64,000 nucleotides of DNA from Galaxea fascicularis. Lineage: Eukaryota; Cnidaria; Anthozoa; Scleractinia; Euphylliidae. The notes below the pieces were generated by a model, which saw only the letters and a list, made by a program, of their open reading frames with translations, did no database searches and was not told the origin of the DNA. How positions within the stretch are numbered: the first letter of the stretch is position 1; the number at the start of each line of letters is the position of its first letter. The translations under genes and the position numbers were made by a program. The stretch covers positions 6,595,590 through 6,659,589 of the forward strand of contig OX419345.1 of the NCBI GenBank assembly GCA_948470475.1, read 5' to 3'. Of this stretch, positions 25,601 to 33,786 are shown in pieces.

Positions 25601-26914
25601 AATACACTGAAAATAAAAAACATTGCATGCAGCTTACATAATTGGCTGATGCATCTTCTTTAATGCTCTCTACTTCTTGGAAACGCTTCTGCTTTTCTGC
25701 AAGACTGGCAACTATAAAAAAGTAACAACAGCAATATCAAACTAAAGATGAGAGTACAAGTATTAGATAATATTGATCTTCTGTAAATTTGTTGGTATCC
25801 AGTCCAGCATGCAGTATGAATGCTCAAAAGTAAGTTACTTGTCCCAATGAATTTGGATTTTAATTCACTCCTTTCTCAGAACCTATTGAATCTATTAAGT
25901 TTTGAAGACGTCTAATTACTTACCTGTTTCTGCATGTTCTTTCTGAAGTCTTGTATGTTGCTTCTGCTCTGCGTCAAGTTTGGCATTGCAGGAAATAAGC
26001 TGCTTCTCAATCTGGCTGAACTGTTGTTCTGTGTGTAAGTGAGATTCCAACTTTATGTTTGTGTCGCACAATGTGCAATACTAGCTTTATCAACATGCTT
26101 TACAACTAGTCTTTTTTGTCAAAATATAATTCAAGACAACCTTCTGGATGACATTTCTTTCTGAAAGGCATGACATTCAGATATGGGCAGATAATTATAC
26201 ATACTGTAAGTTGCATATTAAATAATAACAGTAAGCTCCTGCTAGCTCTAAGTCTTGTTTCTGCTGATGAAAACAAGGTTAAGCCTACCTGTGGCGTTGT
26301 TTACACCAACAGTTACTTTGCATGGGTCACTATACATTACGACAAGGCGGCTATGACAAAATTTTGATTGACTTGAATAACAACCGAGGCAGCGAGAATT
26401 TAAACGACTTTATTCAAGTGTTCAGTAACCTTGTACCCTATGGAGCTGTTTAAATATCCATTATCATAACTACAAGCAATTCTAGTCGTATAATTAAAGC
26501 TTAAAGAACTTCAGGTACATGTTAATTAATGAGAGCAAGAAAGAGCTAATTATTTTTCCAGGACAGTCGTCGAAATCCCAAAATGCTGCCATTCATTTGA
26601 ATTTTTTATGACTTCTTCTTATTTCCACAAGTTGTGTGGAGATATTTTGAAGGGACTTAACCACACTACATGCAGTACAGTACATGGGAAAACCTCAAAC
26701 CTGCATTCACACGTGCACGCCGAAGGTTTGCCATGTCCGAACGATATTTTTCATCACAGGCCGCGCGCTCGTCGAAAACATCTTTAACTCTGTGCAGAAC
26801 TGTAGCTACATCTTCATTTAAGCTAGTGATCTGAGCAATAATTTCCTTAGAAATTCCAAGGGAAACTGATAAAGTTGTCACAACATCGTTCTCTTCTACA
26901 ACGGAGGCCGCCAT
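279..26914 (-). CDS. TPR: Nucleoprotein TPR (nuclear pore basket), N-terminal 726 codons, 23 exons, partial
   Basis: TPR is the large coiled-coil filament protein of the nuclear pore basket. It acts in mRNA export, chromatin exclusion near pores and spindle-checkpoint scaffolding. I joined 23 exons with AG/GT borders and consistent phases: 26701-26914, 25924-26028, 25638-25711, 23938-24034, 23377-23438, 19998-20039, 19256-19369, 18311-18361, 17949-18041, 16374-16454, 15707-15794, 7421-7489, 7237-7308, 6228-6322, 5595-5687, 4730-4834, 4311-4418, 3632-3765, 3172-3264, 2925-3009, 2444-2509, 821-978, 279-357. The sum is 2,178 nt, exactly 726 codons with no stop. The product is almost all heptad coiled coil. 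It aligns colinearly with animal TPR through landmarks such as [61 protein letters not shown] and [10 protein letters not shown]. The C-terminal remainder, including the acidic tail, is beyond the left edge. Confidence 0.95.
1310..2189. mobile_element. Foldback/MITE with GGGAG-TTTAAG termini, interrupted by a nested element
   Basis: The left end at 1310 reads GGGAGTTTAAGAAACCAGGA and continues GACGGCAACGG. Its reverse complement appears as CCGTCGCCGTCCTCG then TTTCTTA at 1620-1640, and AAACTCCC at 2182-2189. The right terminal repeat is therefore split by the nested element at 1641-2180. The left flank is TAATA, as for the intact relative at 33387-33607, but the right flank (AAATG) does not match, so the duplication is not preserved. 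It lies in the TPR intron between exons 21 and 22. Confidence 0.75.
1641..2180. mobile_element. Nested foldback element, GGGCCTCTTCA...TGAGCCC termini, TA-flanked
   Basis: The left end GGGCCTCTTCACATGAGCCC is mirrored by GGGCTCATATGAAGAGGCCC at the right, and both sides are flanked by TA. Inside are further inverted repeats of a CCGAGATCTCGG core and a CCGGTTGACCGGGC-like palindrome. It interrupts the right terminal repeat of the element at 1310-2189, so it inserted later. There is no coding capacity. TA flanks are compatible with a Tc1/mariner-type mobiliser, but this is inference. Confidence 0.75.
2510..2924. other. TPR intron 20 with a GC-rich island
   Basis: This intron between exons 20 and 21 contains an unusually GC-rich stretch at about 2582-2730, set in AT-rich sequence, plus a G-run at 2741-2758. 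Open frames exist on both strands, but neither has TPR similarity. On the minus strand the frame contains IPTS, as does the start of exon 22, over a nearly shared 13-mer; I treat that as chance or a very decayed duplication. No splice pair makes it a convincing alternative exon. Confidence 0.4.
5813..6078. repeat. 66-bp tandem repeat, four diverged copies, in TPR intron 14
   Basis: Copies start at 5813, 5879, 5946 and 6011 with TTATTTCCACATTGG or a variant. Each continues with GTGTACAGAATTAAG-like, ATAGATAGTTTCT-like and TTAGAAAAAGT blocks. The spacing is 65-67 bp. Copies differ from each other at several positions, so the array is old. No coding potential. Confidence 0.85.
8156..8430. mobile_element. 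275-bp foldback element E (also 9792-10066, 11428-11702, 13064-13338, 14700-14974)
   Basis: The ends are inverted repeats: CAATCTTGGACAAAACT near the left and its complement AGTTTTGTCCAAGATTG at the right, each extended by a TTGAGAAAA-type block. A second inner inverted repeat pairs ATTCAATGTTG (8250-8260) with CAACATTGAAT (8307-8317). It is bordered by complementary C-runs (8235-8248) and G-runs (8319-8335). Internal copies are flanked by TA on both sides, whereas the outermost borders are not. The element is non-coding and MITE-like. The superfamily is unassigned; TA flanks would fit Tc1/mariner. Confidence 0.8.
8431..9791. repeat. 1,361-bp spacer S of the tandem unit (also 10067-11427, 11703-13063, 13339-14699)
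   Basis: S contains no open frame worth reporting and no recognised RNA gene. It holds a long imperfect inverted repeat at 9193-9298 built from CGATTAACAACGGTTAACAG and its complement-like partner, rich in GTTAAC. It also has GGCACGTGCC and GCGGCCG/CCCGCGGG motifs. A short ATTTTTGG motif followed by GGAG-A-CTCC resembles an Sm site but lacks any snRNA context. Outside the array I saw no second copy of S in this window. Confidence 0.8.
15265..15620. repeat. Nested foldback element
   Basis: The outer arms are AACTGTAACTCACAGAACAC plus an AATAATTATTATTAGT tract on the left, and the mirrored tract plus GTGTTCTGTGAGTTACAGTT on the right. An inner pair, TAGTATCACCCAACTAGT (about 15301) and ACTAGTTGGGTGATACTA (about 15478), defines a second foldback inside the first. 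Non-coding. It lies near the 3-prime edge of exon 11 on the transcript, inside TPR intron 11. Confidence 0.75.
15707..26914 (-). CDS. TPR: TPR exons 1-11 (residues 1 to about 340), with translation start
   Basis: The start ATG at 26914 sits in AAGATGGCG, a strong eukaryotic context. Exon 1 (26701-26914) encodes 71 residues poorly conserved with vertebrate TPR but already coiled-coil-like. It ends at CAG before GTTTGAGG; the split codon gives Glu, producing [11 protein letters not shown] when joined to 25924-26028. The next exons are 25638-25711, 23938-24034, 23377-23438, 19998-20039, 19256-19369, 18311-18361, 17949-18041, 16374-16454 and 15707-15794. Exon 7 holds the most conserved block of this half ([11 protein letters not shown], then LKTKTDEL). 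Exon 11 ends LLKEANE, joined in phase 1 to exon 12 across the array-bearing intron. The exon 1 donor is the least canonical junction and is supported by phase and similarity. Confidence 0.93.
17043..17194. repeat. Near-perfect 150-bp palindrome (foldback MITE)
   Basis: The left arm runs from TCAAATGAAGAATGA through CGCAGTTGTGATCACA and GCGTAAAGAAGCCTGAAAAA. The right arm is its complement in reverse, ending TCATTCTTCATTTGA. The centre is around ACATTCAGTCCTGAATGT. Arms match almost completely, so it could extrude a cruciform or form a long RNA hairpin in TPR intron 9. From memory, this motif type is common in coral genomes. Confidence 0.85.
18760..18892. repeat. Short inverted-repeat element
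   Basis: The left end CAGCGCTCCAAGCTG and the right end CCTGGAGTGCTG form imperfect terminal inverted repeats around about 110 bp of non-coding sequence. It is intronic in TPR (intron 7). No clear target duplication is visible. Confidence 0.45.
18958..19106. repeat. Imperfect palindromic element
   Basis: AGGTCAAAATTGATTTCAGG at the left pairs with CCTGAAATCAAATTTGACCT at the right. Inner arms GAAATCAATTTTCTTTGTCT and AGACAAAGGAAATTAATTTC also pair. This is a 149-bp foldback with no coding capacity, in TPR intron 7. Confidence 0.7.
20178..20710 (+). mobile_element. Non-autonomous hAT transposon, 533 bp
   Basis: Terminal inverted repeats are TAGGGGTGTAACGATT and AATCGTTACACCCCTA. An exact 8-bp target duplication CATGCATA flanks it at 20170-20177 and 20711-20718. 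The 8-bp duplication and the TAGGGGTGTAACG ends are hallmarks of hAT elements. Subterminal AATCGA/TCGATT repeats occupy both ends. The interior keeps only the N-terminal piece of a transposase (20495-20650), so mobility would need transposase from elsewhere. It lies in TPR intron 5. The exact duplication argues for a fairly young insertion. Confidence 0.92.
20495..20650 (+). pseudogene. hAT transposase fragment with BED-type zinc finger
   Basis: From the ATG at 20495 the frame reads 51 residues to a stop. It contains [14 protein letters not shown] followed by [12 protein letters not shown], the beginning of a BED zinc finger: aromatic-rich start, then the C-x2-C pair. The second metal-ligand pair (His/Cys) and the whole DDE/RNase-H-like and hATC dimerisation regions are missing. 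It is a truncated remnant, sitting just inside the right end of the element. An alternative reading as an independent small gene is unlikely given its position. Confidence 0.75.
21294..21400 (+). repeat. Truncated copy of the CAGGGTTGTCAAAA family
   Basis: It begins CAGGGTTGTCAAAATG and continues with TTTTAATTAGAAGGAGAATC, a GGCACTCAGGGGGTAACA-like block and TATATTTTGTCTTTTTAC. These match in order the copies at 47054-47228 and, inverted, 49806-49984. The opposite terminal repeat is missing. It lies in TPR intron 5. Confidence 0.65.
21644..23288. mobile_element. TA-flanked TIR transposon, 1,645 bp, with subterminal TCTCGCGAGA arrays
   Basis: The ends are CAGTACCGCTCAAATGTAAG and the exact complement CTTACATTTGAGCGGTACTG, each bordered by TA (21642-21643, 23289-23290). 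Just inside each terminus is a tandem array of about 19-22-bp units of the form TCTCGCGAGAAACGAGA. Exact TCTCGCGAGA decamers occur three times at the left and twice at the right, with variants between. The interior has diverged duplications around GCGAAGCCACGCTTCGAA and a 213-bp tandem repeat. No transposase frame is visible. CAGT ends plus TA duplication suggest a Tc1/mariner-type non-autonomous element. It lies in TPR intron 5. Confidence 0.85.
22273..23030. repeat. About 213-bp internal tandem repeat of the TA-flanked element
   Basis: The block GAATGTTAACGGC recurs at 22468, 22681 and about 22895. It is followed each time by AAGAACTTC-(A/G)-ATAAA, a TTTCAGCGTTTGAATCATCC-like block, TGCCAAATAGAACCAGAGA or similar, and AGCTCGCCGGC. 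About 3.5 diverged copies are present. Non-coding. Confidence 0.75.
24093..25448. mobile_element. TA-flanked TIR transposon, 1,356 bp
   Basis: The ends are CAGTGCAGGCCAGAATTAAG and the complement CTTAATTCTGGCCTGCACTG, followed by a shared GCGAAC block. TA dinucleotides sit on both sides. Subterminal sequence is rich in ATGCGTATACGCG-type palindromic motifs. Short open frames inside show no transposase similarity, so it is non-autonomous. CAGT ends and the TA duplication fit Tc1/mariner. It lies in TPR intron 3. Confidence 0.85.
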
Positions 26915-26999
26915 CTTGGCAGCTTGTCGCGATACGAAGTCCCTGATGCAGTGTGGGATGCCAAGTGAGCACTATGCTACATTACATGTAGACCTACAT

Positions 27000-27408
27000 G
27001 ACAAAGTGTTTTATGTCCGACAGAAGCTTGAGCCCGCAGTCACTCCCAACTCCCGCTGGGCAAGGAGGACAAAATTAGTGACTCGAAGTCGGTTTTGTTT
27101 CTGAAGGGATGGGCCGGCCTCGGTACTCTTCCCACTCCCCCTAGAAAAGTAAACCGCGAGGCCGGTGAGCTGGAGTAGAATCAAAAAGCATACATCGCGA
27201 AAGCCAATAAATATCTTGCTGATCTACCTGAAAATCCCTTTCACCGTGCAATTGCAACTCCTAATTCTGTCCTAAGCAGACGACTGCGTCCTTGAGCGGT
27301 GTAATTGAATGTATCAGAACATCATCTCCTTCGACATGGGATATGGGTGACCATGACCGATGCATACGGACGGTTAATCCCTTTTTTCAGCAGATGGTTT
27401 TAACCTAC

Positions 27409-27412
<4 letters not shown>
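27000..27412. other. TPR 5-prime flank, no supported gene
   Basis: The stretch upstream of the TPR start is slightly GC-richer than its surroundings and presumably holds the TPR promoter and 5-prime UTR, but I see no TATA box or other firm element. A short plus-strand frame near 27200-27290 has no recognised family. Confidence 0.35.

Positions 27413-27496
<84 letters not shown>
27413..27496. repeat. (AT)n microsatellite
   Basis: About 84 bp of uninterrupted AT dinucleotides, ending in ATACATAC. It abuts the 3-prime side of the minus-strand retrotransposon remnant at 27500-28250. A microsatellite tail is common for CR1/L2-type LINEs, so this may be the decayed tail rather than an independent tract. 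Confidence 0.95.
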
Positions 27497-27499
<3 letters not shown>

Positions 27500-27501
<2 letters not shown>

Positions 27502-28250
27502 CCTATCTACAAATGACGGACGAACGGAAGTAATCAATAACTTTATTTAAACAAGGTAAAAAAGATCAGGCAAATATGAAATTAAGATAAAAATATACAT
27601 ATTAATAAGAAGCTAACACCGTGTATTCCATGAATGCCGTGCAATCAGTAAGGACGTACATTTGAGTATCGGAAGAAACCACTACAACCAGATGTAAAGG
27701 TGAAACCCCGAGACGTTGCGTTTGCCGCCGCTCGACAGGTAGACTGTTTCACAGCACCGAACCTCTAGCCAAAGCTTCCTTTCAGATAATTGGTCCCGCT
27801 CGCTGAACAGCTAACTTTTCAACAGAATTCCTCAGACAACAATCAGAAATTTCATTGCAACAAGTGAAAAGAGATCCGAGGTATTGGGGAGCAAGGCTGT
27901 TTAATGACTTGTAGACCACAGTTGCAGTTAGAATGTTCTTCTGAATTTCACGTTTTATCCAGCCTTAAAGAGCTGGCATCATAAGGAGAGTTAGGCAAGA
28001 TGTGCGCAGCGCGATTTTGTGGCTTTTGAGTAGTTTAGAGGCAAGGGATTTGTCACAATTTTCCCGGCCCAAACAACACTGCGATAGTCAAAATGGGGTC
28101 GCACTAAGGAGTTGTACATAGATAAAAGCGCGTCAAACGAAACAAAAGGTCTACTTCTCCCAGTTAGCATACCAATATTAGAAGCAATCTTTTTTTAAGT
28201 GTTATTGAATATGCACATCCCAGGACAAGCTCTCATCAGTGTAAGTAGGG
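27500..28250 (-). pseudogene. Non-LTR retrotransposon (CR1/L2/Jockey-like) reverse transcriptase C-terminal remnant
   Basis: Reading the minus strand from about 28180, the frame gives GRSRPFVSFDALLSMYNSL then VRPHFDYRSVVW, the typical end of the RT thumb region of CR1/Jockey-type LINEs. Further on, in a shifted frame, come EIQKNILTATVVYKSLNSL and APQYLGSLF, also characteristic. Stops and at least one frameshift separate the blocks, so the copy is dead. Endonuclease and the catalytic RT motifs are absent; only the 3-prime end survives, as expected of 5-prime truncated insertions. Confidence 0.8.
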
Positions 28251-28439
28251 GCCAACGGCTGGATGGAATCGGAAGGAAGTGGAAAAAGGGGGAGGGAAGG
28301 AGTTTTGTCTAACTTTATTTTGTCATGGTAAAGTGGTACGTAAGTGTCGCCCTTTGACACATCATTACAAGAAAAACTAAGGAAGAAAAATAAAATTAAA
28401 CTGAGTAGTAAATATTTCGAGGTATTTTTTAAAATAGGG

Positions 28440-28910
28440 TGTAGAGAGATCTCCAGTGTGTTTATGTGGTTTTCACAAAGAGACCGTCAAACATTATCTT
28501 CTTGAGTGCCCTCTTTATTCTGCCTTCAGAAAAAAAAACTACTCTCTTTTACTGCTTGCATACTGCTGACTATGTCTGAATCACAATTAATTTCGGTTTT
28601 TCTGTTTGGTGCGCCCTTTCCGTCGTTAAAACAAAATATTGACCTGTTTTTTCATGTCCAGTCCTTTATAATTGAATCTATGAGATTTTATTGAATGCTT
28701 AATAGTGTGCGTTCCACCTATCGGTTCCTCTTTTCATCTTTTCACCCTTTGTGTATGTAGGTGCTTTCTGTACTTGTTTTCCTCTTTACCGTTTCTGACC
28801 CAATCTAATTTAATGTCATCTGCAAATAATTTTCATTTTCAAAGTGAGCCCTCTCGATGAGCACTGTAACCCTTAGGGCCAACTTTGTGAATAGATATGT
28901 TTAAATAAAA
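28440..28910 (+). pseudogene. Second LINE remnant, 3-prime end of ORF2 and UTR, opposite orientation
   Basis: On the plus strand LCGFHKETVKHYLLECPLYS (from about 28460) is the Cys/His-rich segment seen near the C-terminus of Jockey/I-type LINE proteins. After an A-run frameshift near 28530, the frame gives LFGAPFPSLKQNIDLFF and ends FIIESMRFY followed by a stop at 28694. Downstream lies a short 3-prime UTR-like region ending at AAATAAAAAAC. The 5-prime part is missing, and the copy is non-functional. Confidence 0.7.
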
Positions 28911-30718
28911 AACAAACGAATCAACGATTTAGTTAATAATTATAACAGTAAGTGCTATTAAAATAAAAAACAGGTAGGGAAACAAAGCTTGTGACAAAGA
29001 CAAAGAGCAAAAAATTTATAAGTTGCTATAGGGTCTTTCCTTCTTTGTTCAAATGATTACGCGATAAGAATACAAGGAATGTGATTAACCTGTGTTATAA
29101 GAATTTCTCTGTGGTTCTTCAATTTCTCTGACAGAGTTGGTTTATCAGGATTTGCAAAAATTTGCTTTTGTGAGATCAAATTTCATAAACTCAAAGCAAG
29201 GTGAGTACTCAGTTTCCTTCCCACATACGTGTATACCAGCGTTAGGTATTCCGGTATTCGGTACTTACACTAGATTAAAATTCACACGTGCGGGCGTGGC
29301 TCAGGTCATGGGCAAACTTTGTGAATCGTTATCAATCATGAAAAGCGTGATTAAAATCTCTATTTCAATACTGAAAGCATTTAACCCACGTGCACTCTGA
29401 TATTAAAAAAATTCCATGACTACCGACAGACTTCAGACTTGCGAAGCAGGGTGGAAACCGTCTGACGATTTTAAGTTCAAAAGGTTGCCGTAGAAAATCT
29501 GATTTTGCATATTTGGTTACTCTGTATATGCAAATTCGACCCGAAGTCACTGAATTGAAACGTGCTCTCTTCGTGTTATGGGATATTGATCAAGCAAATA
29601 ATAAGCGCTATTGTTGGAGTGAGTTTCTTCTACCGAATCATCACAAATCTGTTAACCTCTTTCCACATCGACAGGCCAGGCAAACGTGAAAGTAAGTACA
29701 ACCACAATAAATAATTTCATTGGTTTTCAGCCAAATCAATTCCATGGTTAAAATACTCTGCATTGTTGGGGTTGAGTCTATAAACGTAAACTATAAATTA
29801 ATAGAATTTTGGAATAGGTTAATTGTATTTGTAAAAGAAATGAAAAGGTGGGGAAAGTAAAATACCCTACGCCGTGTGGTGCGAGTAATGAGCGAGGTTG
29901 TTTATAGATGATGTGTCAAATGCAAGTACGGATCGGTCGGTAAACTGACAAATTTTATGTACAACACAGTTCGCGGACCCTGAGAGCAATCCACGCGTCG
30001 CATCACTTCTTTCTACTGATTTAACAAAAAATGACTGCTTTTGTAGCAAAATCGCTGGATTTTCGTTTCATCCTCGAGGCCTTCCTACCCAAAACTAAAG
30101 CCTCATTGTGTATGGGATGGAGCAAGCATAAGAAAGGGGAAACGAGAACGATAGTAATTTTGACTTTTGTATCACTCGGGGCTTGATCTTGGCAACGCAG
30201 TGAGCTCACTAGCCTGCAAGTGTAGCCAAGAGGCGCTACTTAATTAAGAGCAGTGGCTAGCATGGCTAGATTGGTTGTTAGTATAGCTAACCGCCCAAAT
30301 AATATCATTACGAAGTATCCATGCTCGTTAAAACCACGATTTCCTAAATCCAGTCGTTTGTTTATGTTATTTTGTTCGCTTCTTCTGTATCTATATTCCG
30401 GAACCGTGAAGACGTTTAAATAACGTAAGGCGGTTATAGCTAGAGTTAGCGAGGTCTCAACTGATCGAATGATGAGATCGATCAGGAAAAGAAATTAGTC
30501 AGGTTATATGTCGCGCGCGTGGAACAGTGTAACTCGGAGTGGAAAGTCTCATTCGCATTTAAACTGTTCAACAAGTGATTGAATAAATATCAAGACCTGT
30601 TTAGTATTTTGTCGATTTAAAAGGTCGAATGATTTAAATTGCTAATTTTATTTTCAAAGCTTTTTGCTGTTCTGCCGAACAACAGACCGTTGAATCGTTT
30701 GTATCTTACATTTGGTTC
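28911..30718. other. No supported gene
   Basis: AT-rich intergenic sequence. Short frames on both strands have no family resemblance and no splice context. I see no structured repeat here. Confidence 0.5.
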
Positions 30719-30721
30719 TAA

Positions 30722-31747
30722 GGGTGCTTTCCATCATGCCAAAAATTTCGGAAATTCCGGTCGGAAAGTTAATGGAACGCAATGAATTCCGAGTGGAATC
30801 CGGTCAAAGTGGTCCACCTCGTACACGAGGAGCGGGACTGGAAACGAGAAGTTCTAATTCTGAAAATGGAACGGTAATTTTCGGTTGGACCGAACCGACT
30901 GGTCAAACAGGACCACCTTTGGAGGTGGACCACTTTGATCGGAAAATTTCCACTCGGACCGACGCGTTCCATTTACTTTCCAACCGTAATTTCCGACATT
31001 TTTGGCTTATTGAAAGCACCCCTTGTTTCCAGTCCCGCTCTCGTGTACAAGGTGGTTAAAATGGAGTTCGAGTTTGTTCGAGTTTGTTCGAGTTCATTCG
31101 AGTACAGAATGTGTTAGTTTCAGATACAAGACTCCTGAATATTCACCTTATGACAGCTGTGCACAAGGATCAGGTACAGAATTGCATCTTCTCTCAGTAA
31201 AATGTTATCACTTCTGGCTTTTATTGGCTTTTAAAGACAAATAAATTAATCACTTTTTTGAACTATTTACTGTTGTATTTCATTGTTTTCCCGCGTTTTA
31301 TCTTTGTGACAGTTAATATCTTTGCCCAACTACTCTCTTCAGATGTTTAGACTCCTAAGCATAAAGCAACAAGCTGCACCCAAAACAAGGACCTCGTCTT
31401 CCTCTTCAAACAAGTCAAATAACACTTCAGATATTGTCATCGTCAAGAAGCAACATTTAGTCCGCCATGACGGCAGGAGACAGAACGTGAGAGAATGAGA
31501 AAGCTGCACCCAAAACTAGGAACTCGTCTTCCTCTTCAAACAAGTCAAATAACACTTCAGAATTGTCATCGTCAAGAAGCAACGTTTAGTCCGCCATGAC
31601 GGCAGGAGAGAGAACGTGAGAGAATGAGAACGACTCTATTACCTATCAATCAGTTTGATCGGACCGTTTTGCTCGGATGCCGTTCCATTTTCCCCTGGTT
31701 GATACCACTTGTCTCTGACCGGTCGGTTTGGTATAATGAAAGCACCC
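30722..31747. mobile_element. PIF/Harbinger-like non-autonomous element, 1,026 bp
   Basis: It starts GGGTGCTTTCCATCATGCC and ends with the related GGTATAATGAAAGCACCC. TAA flanks both sides (30719-30721, 31748-31750), matching the 3-bp TWA duplication of PIF/Harbinger. A third internal terminus, GAAAGCACCC at about 31011-31020, makes 30722-31020 a foldback in its own right. Internal arms around AGCGGGACTGGAAACGAGA (about 30829) and TTTCCAGTCCCGCTCTCGTG (about 31025) pair too. The right half contains a 130-bp tandem duplication. No transposase or Myb-like frame is visible. Confidence 0.65.
31371..31629 (+). repeat. 130-bp tandem duplication with a short Ser-rich frame
   Basis: AAGCTGCACCCAAAAC recurs at 31371 and 31501, and the two copies are about 96% alike to about 31629. 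A frame opening at an ATG near 31343, after a TCTCTTCAG acceptor-like site, runs about 50 codons through the first copy (PKTRTSSSSSNKSNN). It ends at the junction, and the second copy is shifted by a 1-bp deletion. Whether it was ever coding is unknown. It sits inside the Harbinger-like element. Confidence 0.8.
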
Positions 31748-31750
31748 TAA

Positions 31751-33097
31751 GTGAAGTGGTGTCGGGAGCGTGACATAGCATGACATAACGTGACAAAAAA
31801 GCATTACTATTACCATTACTAAGTGAAAGACAATCTCCATTGAACATTGAACCTTTGATTGCGAAACAGTGTAATAAGATCGTTTTCAGAGGAGAGAGAA
31901 AAGTTATGTGAACCAAAGGAATCTGTAATCAGAAAGGAAATAGAAAACAAATTGAGATATAAACCTGTGACTTATTTGTCGGATACCCGTTCCCGACAGT
32001 GGTCTTTTTCAGAAAGCAAATAAGAAGGGTCTCTATCGTGGCTATGGGATAGCAGTGTTGCTGTCCCATCTGAATAGGCCCTCGCAGTAAAAGGAGCTAG
32101 CCGTGATGAACTGCTTGCAAATTTCAAAGTCAGTCGTAACGGCCGCAAACTCTCAGTTCTTCCTCACTGCTAGATGACTCTTTGCGTTTGCTACGTATTA
32201 AACAGAACCTTTGGAATGCTACGTAGCCGTAGAACCACCAAGCAAACCTTAATTTTAATCTAATTATCAATTCCCGAGGTTGCAATTAGAACCGAATAAT
32301 ACATTTATTTTGGTGCAGACTATCCAGACTATTTCAGAATGCTTTTTGGTAATTTTATGTGCTTTTCAATCTCGTTTTTCGTAGGTTCTACGTAGTTTTA
32401 TGTATTAAGCGCTGGCGAATATAGTAATATTCATATCGGCTCTATATAAGTTTATTATTATTATCATTATTATTTAACTGATGGCTCTATAAATCTTCGA
32501 GAATTATAATTTTGAGGCTGAAGGGACGCTTGTTGAACCCGTTTAAGGTGTAAAGAAAGTGGACAGTTTGGTGTAACTTTGGCGTTTAACTGGCCGCTAG
32601 AAGCCCTTTATAATAATGTTACCTTTATAACAAAAACTGGAAGATACCAAATAGACGTCGTACAGGTCGTAGACCAACGATAGCCCTTTTTAAATTTTTT
32701 AAACAATGATTATGATATCGATATCGAAGCCAATACAAATGGTGGACTGCGCCCTTCATGCACGTGACTGAACCCGTGAATAGTTTCCAAAGAGGTCTTC
32801 CGTAAACGAAAATGGCAAAATAACAGAATAATGGCATAACATACCATTATTGTGCGAACCCCCAAACCCTGAAATGTTTATATTTCTAGTGTTTTCGAGT
32901 TTTTACAGTAAAATACCACATTCCGGAGAGTTAAAGCGTACCACAGTGTGTGGTACCACAGAATTAACAAAACACCGTGACAGCTGCGATCAGTGAAAAA
33001 CATCAAAAAAGCCGGGAAACGCTCCGTCATTAGTATACACCTGTAAACGTTGATCTCTTTCCCCATTCAGTTTATTTTTGTTTAGGTATACATACCT
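31751..33097. other. No supported gene
   Basis: AT-rich sequence with a short TTA/TAT-rich tract at about 32450-32475. Open frames are short and unrecognised. Confidence 0.5.
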
Positions 33098-33384
33098 CTT
33101 ACTCTAACCGAGTTCGAGGTCCGCACTGTAAGTTCGGACCGAGTTTTTTTCCCATTCACTTATGGCCCCAGCGCGAAGCGCGCGGGCCATAAATCAACGG
33201 GAAAAACGAGGATCCGTAACTTACAGTACGGACCGAGAAAACGAGGTTAGTAAGATATTTATTATATCTCTGAGGTTAATCAAGCGCACGGGAAAGGAAA
33301 CTTTCAAATTTAGCGGGCCGTACTGAGTAGAGTACGGTCCGCAAAATTGACCAATCACAGCACGGGTATAAGTGAGAGATATAA
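33098..33384. repeat. Foldback repeat cluster
   Basis: CTTACTCTAACCGAGTT and GAGGTCCGCACTGTAAGTT on the left pair with AACTTACAGTACGGACC and AACGAGGTTAGTAAG at about 33213-33253. The centre carries TTATGGCCC and GGGCCATAA around GCGCGAAGCGCGC. The adjacent part to 33384 has TTATATCTC and GAGATATAA arms and a CGTACTGAGTAGAGTACG hairpin. Probably one or two miniature elements; non-coding. Confidence 0.7.
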
Positions 33385-33386
33385 TA

Positions 33387-33607
33387 GGGAGCTTAAGCAC
33401 GCGCGTTTTTGAGACGCGAACGGCAACCGGAAGTGAGATGTTTTCCCTTTTAACTTGTCTTCATACAACTATATTTATATCGTTAAGTATCTTTTCACTA
33501 TTAGAGACCCTACGTTTAAAAGTCTGGTTGAGACCGCTATCCTGGGGTGCGAAATATTCACTTCCGGTTGCCGTCCGCGTCTCAAAAACGCGCGTGCTTA
33601 AGCTCCC
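33387..33607. mobile_element. MITE, 221 bp, GGGAGCTTAAGC termini, 5-bp TAATA duplication
   Basis: The terminal repeats extend over about 48 bp, starting GGGAGCTTAAGCACGCGCGT and continuing through GTTTTTGAGACGCGAACGGC and CGGAAGTGA, with mirrored right arm. TAATA flanks both ends (33382-33386, 33608-33612). A 3-bp AAT duplication with an AGGG start would also fit. It is related by its ends to 1310-2189 and 47602-48448. Confidence 0.85.
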
Positions 33608-33786
33608 TAATAATAGGTAAATAGCCCATAAGTCTGATAGCTGCCATACGATGATGTACGTTACCTGTTAGGGTCGATACATACACCCAAAAGTTCTTCC
33701 GAGCGCTTCATAAGTCAGCTTAGCTCATGTTCCTCATTTTCTTTTCTGTAACAGCACATTAAGGACAAGCGGAGTAATCAAGCAAA

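Noticed and set aside
27292..27516. Open frame running through the (AT)n tract
   Set aside because: An IYIYIY product of a dinucleotide repeat, not a gene.
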